Below are positions 58,567 through 64,000 of a stretch of 64,000 nucleotides of DNA, one piece after another; within the stretch, counting starts at the first letter, position 1, and each line of letters starts with the position of its first letter. The notes beneath the pieces were generated by a model that was not told where the DNA came from, ran no database searches, and worked only from the letters and a program-made list of their open reading frames with translations. The position numbers and the translations under genes are program-made. This stretch comes from Favolaschia claudopus. Lineage: Eukaryota > Basidiomycota > Agaricomycetes > Agaricales > Mycenaceae. The stretch is from positions 496,001-560,000 of the forward strand of contig JAWWNJ010000106.1 of NCBI GenBank assembly GCA_037176885.1. Reading direction: 5' to 3'.

Positions 58567-60834
58567 ATGGCCAACAAACGCTCCTCCGGCCTCGATTTTT
58601 CTGACGGCAATCCCACTCTCAATGCATATACCACCGATGCCCCAGCAACGGCCTTCGACCAGCGCAATAAAGCTGAACGCGCCCGGATACAAGGCCTCAT
58701 GTATACCACCAAGCCCCAAGGCAAACTTCGCCACGACCCTACCCGCCCCAAGAAATTAAAGGAGCGATTCAGCCTGTGGCTGATCAACGAGGGACGGCAG
58801 AGAATCTTCTTCGCCACTTTCATCCTTCTCCATCTTCTCGTTGCGGCCCTTGGCCTCGTCCACTACGGTCTAAAGGACAACTTGGTCACCGCGCGACAAA
58901 CATATGGCGTTACTTTCAGTGTGTCCATTGTCCGTTCATCCATGATCAGCCAGCTGAATCTGTATCCATAGCTATAGCACGCGCAGCAGCCCTCGTTCTT
59001 CATGTCGACGTCATCTTCATCCTCCTCCCTGTATGCAGAAACCTCGTATCCATCCTTCGACGCACGCCCCTAGGAGATGTCATTCCTTTCGACAAAGGCA
59101 TCAAACTCCACATGGCCACCGGCTGGGCCATCGTCGTCGGTTCCATCGTACACACACTCGCCCACATCGTCAACCTGGTTCGGCTTACTATGGCCGACGA
59201 GTCTGCTCGTACCACAGGACAACGCATTGCATTCTTCATCAAAGCGAACTTCGTCATCGGCCCCCTCATCACTGGGTGGCTCATGTGGATCTGCCTGGGT
59301 GTCATGGCCTATTTCGCTGTCGCAAAACGGAGGAACGCCAAGAACGGTGGATACGAGCGATTTTGGTACACGCACCATCTCTTCATCCCTTTCTTCATCC
59401 TGTGGCAGCTGCATGGCATGTTCTGTATGATTCAGCCCGACCGTCCGCCCTATTGCTCGTGGAACAGCATTGGTGTCTTCTGGGTGCGTCGCGATAGATC
59501 TTGTAATTATCTTTCGTTGATCGTTTGATGCAGCGGTATTGGATCGTCGGCGGTGTCATCTGGATCATCGAGCGCATCCTACGCGAAGTGCGTTCCAGAC
59601 ACATCACGTATATTTCGAAAGTCATTCAGCACCCGTCCGACATTATGGAGCTGCAGATCAAGAAGGAGAAAATACAAGGCCTGAGGGCTGGGCAGTATAT
59701 CTTTCTTAACTGCCCCGAGCTGTCTTTTTGGCAGTGGCACGCATTCACCATTACTTCGTGCGTCCGGCCTCCTTTTGCAATGGCGTGCTGCCCGACTAAC
59801 TTCCGTATGAAAGCGCGCCGGAAGAGGATTACATATCCGTTCACATTCGCATTGTTGGCGACTTCACGCAAGCCTTGGCGCGCGCTGTCGGGTGCGACTT
59901 CGAGAACGTTCGTGCCTCGCAGACGCCTGTCACGGAAGGAAAGGTGGTCACCACTGCCACCAATCCGAAAATCAATCGTGTTTTGCCCCGCGTCATGATC
60001 GATGGTCCCTTTGGTAGTGCATCTGAAGATGTCTTCAATTATGAGACGATCTTCTTGGTCGGAGCTGGGATCGGGGTTACGCCGTTTGCTTCGTGAGTCG
60101 TTTTCCCCGCTTTCGAAATCCGATTTCGCTTGCTCACAAAGGAGCGAAGGATTCTCAAGTCCATCTGGTACCGGATGAACAATCTGAGTCACGGCAAACG
60201 GACCAGGCTTTCGAAGGCGGGTCTCTTTTTATTCCAAAATGATCACTTCTCGAATGAATCTCGCGGCGAATAGGTCTATTTTACGTGGGTCATTCGTGAC
60301 TTCAACCAGGCCGAGTGGTTCCATTCTCTTCTCCATGCGCTAGAGGAGCAAGACTCGCAAAACAAGATCGAGATCAACATATACCTGACAGGCGGGATAC
60401 AGGAAGACGATATCAACAACATTGTTGTGCGTATCCCATTGATGAACAGCTATCATGAACGGATTCATCTGACGGTCTCGCAGGTGCAAGACGTTGGCGC
60501 AGAGAAAGACGCTGTCACGATGCTTCGCGCGCCAACTCATTATGGCCGGCCAAATTGGGATCGCACTTTTACGTCGCTTGGACAGAAACATTCAGAGTCG
60601 GACATTGGGGTGGTGAGTGCTCCTACATCGATACATCGTCTTCGTCCTGGTGCCTCCGTAATTCATCGCCCGTCGGCTCCAGTTCTATTGCGGCCCGCAG
60701 CAGCTGGCATCCACTCTTCGTTATATGTCCAACAAGCATTCGGACGCTCGAGGAGCACGGTTCTTCTTCGGGAAGGGTTCGTGTCATTGTTCTGCGCTTT
60801 TTCACGGCTGATTGCTTTCGCAGAGAATTTCTAA
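58567..60834 (+). CDS. noxB: NADPH oxidase NoxB
   Basis: Second fungal superoxide-generating oxidase, told from NoxA by its N-terminal extension of about 60 residues ([20 protein letters not shown] before the first TM). Nine exons (58567-58918, 58972-59483, 59534-59757, 59814-60092, 60150-60216, 60274-60426, 60484-60612, 60683-60776, 60824-60834) give 606 residues. Seen: [20 protein letters not shown] and [13 protein letters not shown] with haem histidines; FAD site [19 protein letters not shown] (Ala where Pro is usual); [30 protein letters not shown]; classic C-terminal FFFGKENF. The intron after the TRLSK codons appears to be GC-AG (GCGGGT donor). NoxB acts in hyphal and fruit-body development in other fungi. 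Confidence 0.94.
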
Positions 60835-61593
60835 CGGGTTTGATACGAACGCGACGGTGTCATAAATTATTTTCATTCGAAACTCATCTTAATCCACGCA
60901 CAAAGTGCAACGGAGGTCCGTATCGATTTTCACCGATATTCATGCGGTTACATGCTCGACAGCTTGCATTGTGCCCGACATGCAATTGGTCGTGGCTTTT
61001 TCTACGGTGTCGCGCGCGCGGTTGAAATCATCAATAGAATCGGTCTTGTACTATTACTTCAGAATACTCTGATTTGGCGATTGCGGCCTTCGGGCAGAAG
61101 CAAGATGACGACGAAAACGTTCAGCACACCATGCACGAAGACCTCAAGGTATTCGCACTGGCAAGATCCATTCAGCATTGCTTTCGGCGTCCGCCATCCA
61201 TACAGTGGCTTCAAGTTCGATGTGTTGGGGTAAGGTGGAGCCTCGGCTACTTTCCGCCGTTGATTCCCCACAACACATGCACTGTCACCAGACGTTTTCC
61301 AGTTCTCTCTTCATCGCAGGCTGCTCCCTTCTGACACCAGCTACAGTGGGATTCTGCGAGCGAGAGCTCTATGAATATCTCGACGAGGTCATGACCCACA
61401 CGCGGAGACGATGCGTTGTTGGAGCTTTGCTATGCCGCGACGCTTCTGCGAGCTATGTTTCCGTTCCGGTTGGCAGTGAGCACCACAGAGATGATGTAAT
61501 GGTGGTTCGGAAGTAAGATGGAGTGGTTAAAAACATCGAATGCCGCTTCTGAACTTGCAATTAACCACTATCCACCGTACCCTCCTCCTAGCC
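60835..61593. other. intergenic
   Basis: Frames on both strands but no domain. A stretch at 61065-61230 has some coding-like look on the plus strand, without a family or clear start. Confidence 0.4.
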
Positions 61594-62154
61594 ATGAAAT
61601 TTGCTCAGCTCTTTGCTCTCAGCACCATACTGGTCACTACTGGATATGCGCAGCAGGCCTCCATCGGGGTTCCTTCAGCCGGGGAAGCTGTACAAGCCGG
61701 CTCGAACATTACTGTCGAGATTGATCGACCGGTGCGTTTCGCCCTCATTTCACGCACAACATCCATTAATATGCTTTGCCCCTTGTCTAGAACAGTCTCA
61801 CCCCATCCACCGAAGTAGGTATCGGAATAGGGTTCCTATCCTGTGTCGACTTCAACTCGAGTGCTTGCCCGTCCCCGTCCGAAGTTCTGGGGTCCATTTT
61901 GTACAGCGGGCCTTTCAACCCGCAATACACCAACGTCTCGAGTAGCAAGCCTCCGCACCAGAACTTTACTGTGACGATTCCGGCTACGGCGAAGAGTGGG
62001 CCAGCCCAGATTGCTGTCACGCATTCGAGTTTGGTCGGGGTATGTCGAGTTCTTTTATTCTTGTGAATCCTTCGTCTGATTTATGGTGGCGGCTGGCCAG
62101 GCGGGACCGTTCCCGTTTAATGAGATCTTCAATATTACGGTGAACGTGGCCTGA
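61594..62154 (+). CDS. small secreted protein (paralogue 2)
   Basis: Three exons (61594-61731, 61791-62039, 62101-62154) give 146 residues. Signal peptide ending GYAQ; mature start ASIGVPSAGEAVQAGSNITV, then VGIGIGFLSC with a second Cys (SSACPSPSE), LGSILYSGPFNPQ, HQNFTVTIP and a C-terminal GPFPFNEIFNITVNVA. Same three-exon layout as 30604-31143 and 62672-63233; the nearest relative is the latter, next door in tandem. No enzymatic motif; perhaps a cell-wall or surface protein. Confidence 0.82.
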
Positions 62155-62671
62155 ACAACCATAATCCTTCACGGAAGAGTCTCCGAGACACGAGAAAATA
62201 ATGTTGACCCATGGACTATGTTGTATAACAATGTACATATGAGATTAATGTTCAAACGTTTTGACTAGCGATTCAATTATGCTATGAGTTTACGGCTGAT
62301 GCGTCAAATGCGTCGGGATTGTTCCGATTGTTTCCACCGTTCAATTTCAGACTTGACGGGGGTGAGTGTCCTTGCGAATAAATTTGAACAACCACTGCAG
62401 TCGGCGCTGTGGGCTAAGTATGTTGCGTCTTGTTCGAATTGAATGAGACTTCACTGCCTCGCGTGTAATCTAATTTTGGAGAATTCCAACCGCGGATGAA
62501 TGCGGGCATGAAACGCCCTGTTTCATTCTGGCCTTCATTAAGTTATGGCGGCTGGGACGGTCGATGATGTAAACAGGTCTCTGCGCAAAGTATAAATTGA
62601 ACGCGGGCATGAAAGTCTAGTTTCAAACTTGCCGTCTTCCCTCCCACCAAACAGCTTTAATTTGAATTCCA
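62155..62671. other. tandem-gene spacer
   Basis: Promoter of the third paralogue, with TATAAAT at 62591-62597, about 75 bp before its ATG. No gene seen. Confidence 0.5.
62591..62597 (+). promoter_or_regulatory. TATA box
   Basis: TATAAAT about 75 bp before the start codon at 62672. Confidence 0.6.
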
Positions 62672-63233
62672 ATGAAACTCTTCAGTCTGCTCACTCTCGG
62701 TGCACTGTTTGCCCCCGCTGCTTTGGCTCAACGCGCCGTTATTGGAGCTCCTCAGGATGGCACGACTGTACACCCTGGACAGAACCTAACAGTGGAGATT
62801 GATCGACCGGTACGTTAAAAACGCCCACTCACTGGAAACATCTGAATAAACTGAAATAAATTCAAAGGACTCCCTCACTGGCTCAACAGAAGTCGCCGTC
62901 GTCATCGGGTTCTTCTCCTGCGGCTCCTCCCCTGCAGCGACCTGCCCGCCGCCGACCGACGTCCTGGGCAGCATTCTTTACAATGGGCCTTACGATCCGG
63001 AGTTCCACACCGGTGTTTCGAGGCCGCCGCATCAGAATTTCACGGTGACGGTGCCGCCCTTCGCGCCCGCTGGGAAGGCTCAGCTTGGGGTTGCGCATTT
63101 GAGTCTGGTTGGGGTGAGTGTTTGTTATGTTCGTCGGATATCAGGTTTGAACTGAAATGTTTGTGGCTCTTGATAGGCGGGACAATTCCCTTTGTTTGAG
63201 ACGTTGAATGTTACGCTCAAAGTTGAGGTTTGA
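62672..63233 (+). CDS. small secreted protein (paralogue 3)
   Basis: Three exons (62672-62809, 62868-63113, 63177-63233) give 146 residues. Signal peptide MKLFSLLTLGALFAPAALAQ; mature start AVIGAPQDGTTVHPGQNLTV, VAVVIGFFSC, LGSILYNGPYDPE, HQNFTVTVP, and C-terminal GQFPLFETLNVTLKVEV. Tandem duplicate of the gene at 61594. Strong signal peptide and paired cysteines; function unknown. Confidence 0.82.
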
Positions 63234-63508
63234 TGCAATTTGATGGTTCGGGTTGGATGGTTGTGGTTGATAACTAGAATTTTGGACTCGCATCAAATCT
63301 GAATTTAACGTGTATTATTTCTATCTCTGTGCTTGTAAGGGAAAATCGGCGAAAGCCACTCCCGCAGATCCATTTCCTCAACGGGAATATAATTCATCAG
63401 CAATTTTCGGCGAGACTCAATCGCAACTCAACCGTGAGTATGTTTGTTTTGATCAACTGATTTCGCATCATTCCATCACGCCTCTTGCTCTTGGCCAGTA
63501 CATCGAAT

Positions 63509-64000
63509 ATGGGCCAACTTGAATGCAATGCAGCAGAGTGTAAGGAGGAAGGTCTGTGCGCCTCACATTTTTTTTTGTTCACTCCCACCGGTCTTTTTTG
63601 ACGACGTATCAGGAATAAGTCAATGTGCGCGGTGCAAGCAACGTTTTTATTGCGGGAGCGAGTGTCAATTAAAGGTCAGGTTTGGCCATGGGCTACTACA
63701 ACTCGAAGGGTGGATAGCTTCAGTCTGACATTCTGAAAATATAGGACTGGCCTACACATAAACAAGAATGCAAACGTCTGACCACCAACGCTCAAACCGG
63801 TCCAGCACCCTCAAGCTCTTCGCGGCCGCATTTCTCTCCTTTTGGCCAGGTGTTTAATCCTGATTACCCCGGTGGCTCGATTCCCATGTCCATGAACGCC
63901 AAATTCTTTGATCCCATGTTCGGATACACTGCACAAGACCCGAAACGCATCTACAAAGAACTGGTGAATGCCTATCGCCTCTTGCGGCTTAACGCGCATT
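63509..64000 (+). CDS. MYND zinc-finger protein, truncated by window edge
   Basis: Three exons seen (63509-63551, 63614 minus one base to 63674, 63745 onward, open at 64000). The N-terminus is a complete MYND finger: LECNAAECKEEGISQCARCK, then QRFYCGSECQLKDWPTHKQEC, with the full set of Cys/His ligands. A Pro/Ser linker follows, then GSIPMSMNAKFFDPMFGYTA and PKRIYKELVNAYRLLRL, still open at the window end. MYND fingers bind proline-rich partners; many such genes in mushrooms have no further known domain. Confidence 0.85.

Noticed and set aside
58196..58759. 187-codon frame upstream of noxB
   Set aside because: No domain; it overlaps the noxB start in another frame and covers the CT-rich promoter.

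Overview
The window looks like nuclear DNA of a mushroom-forming basidiomycete (Agaricomycetes). This is inferred from many 44-75 nt GT-AG introns, the families present (NoxA and NoxB NADPH oxidases, GMC and BBE-type secreted oxidases, GH79, BTB and F-box families, UstYa-like DUF3328 proteins, an expanded Arf-like family) and TATA boxes 35-80 bp ahead of secreted-protein genes. Gene models were spliced by eye; most close in frame across all exons.

Left part (1-29.7 kb): an F-box gene; a His-rich C2H2 zinc-finger gene on the minus strand; a 3 kb gene-free stretch with tRNA-like repeats; a head-to-head pair of BTB paralogues that look like an inverted duplication; an acidic unknown protein; a second F-box gene; noxA; a secreted GMC oxidoreductase; a COMT-type methyltransferase with a very long disordered tail; and an RRM / coiled-coil / HPDKW protein.

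Middle (30.6-44.5 kb): the most interesting part. A 23-exon gene (37353-39995) encodes a secreted precursor of about 482 residues with 20 tandem repeats, nearly every repeat on its own exon and every one centred on N-x-x-W-x-I/V. Just upstream lie two 283-residue UstYa-like (DUF3328) oxidase paralogues, each with both HxxHC motifs. An SGNH esterase and an SDR-type protein flank them. I read this as a dikaritin-like ribosomal peptide (RiPP) cluster of a basidiomycete, with Trp where the known ascomycete cores have Tyr (Y-x-I-G becomes W-x-I-G/K). An alpha/beta hydrolase (BEM46 family) follows.

Right part (45-64 kb): an Arf-like P-loop protein without the usual DxxGQ switch motif, a BBE-type FAD oxidase, a truncated Lon C-terminus, a GH79 glycosidase, a decayed duplicate of the Arf-like gene, GC-rich CCAGYGG-motif tracts, noxB, two small secreted proteins paralogous to the one at 30.6 kb, and a MYND zinc-finger gene cut by the window edge. 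Both catalytic Nox subunits of the organism's ROS system, plus two secreted flavo-oxidases, thus sit within about 45 kb.
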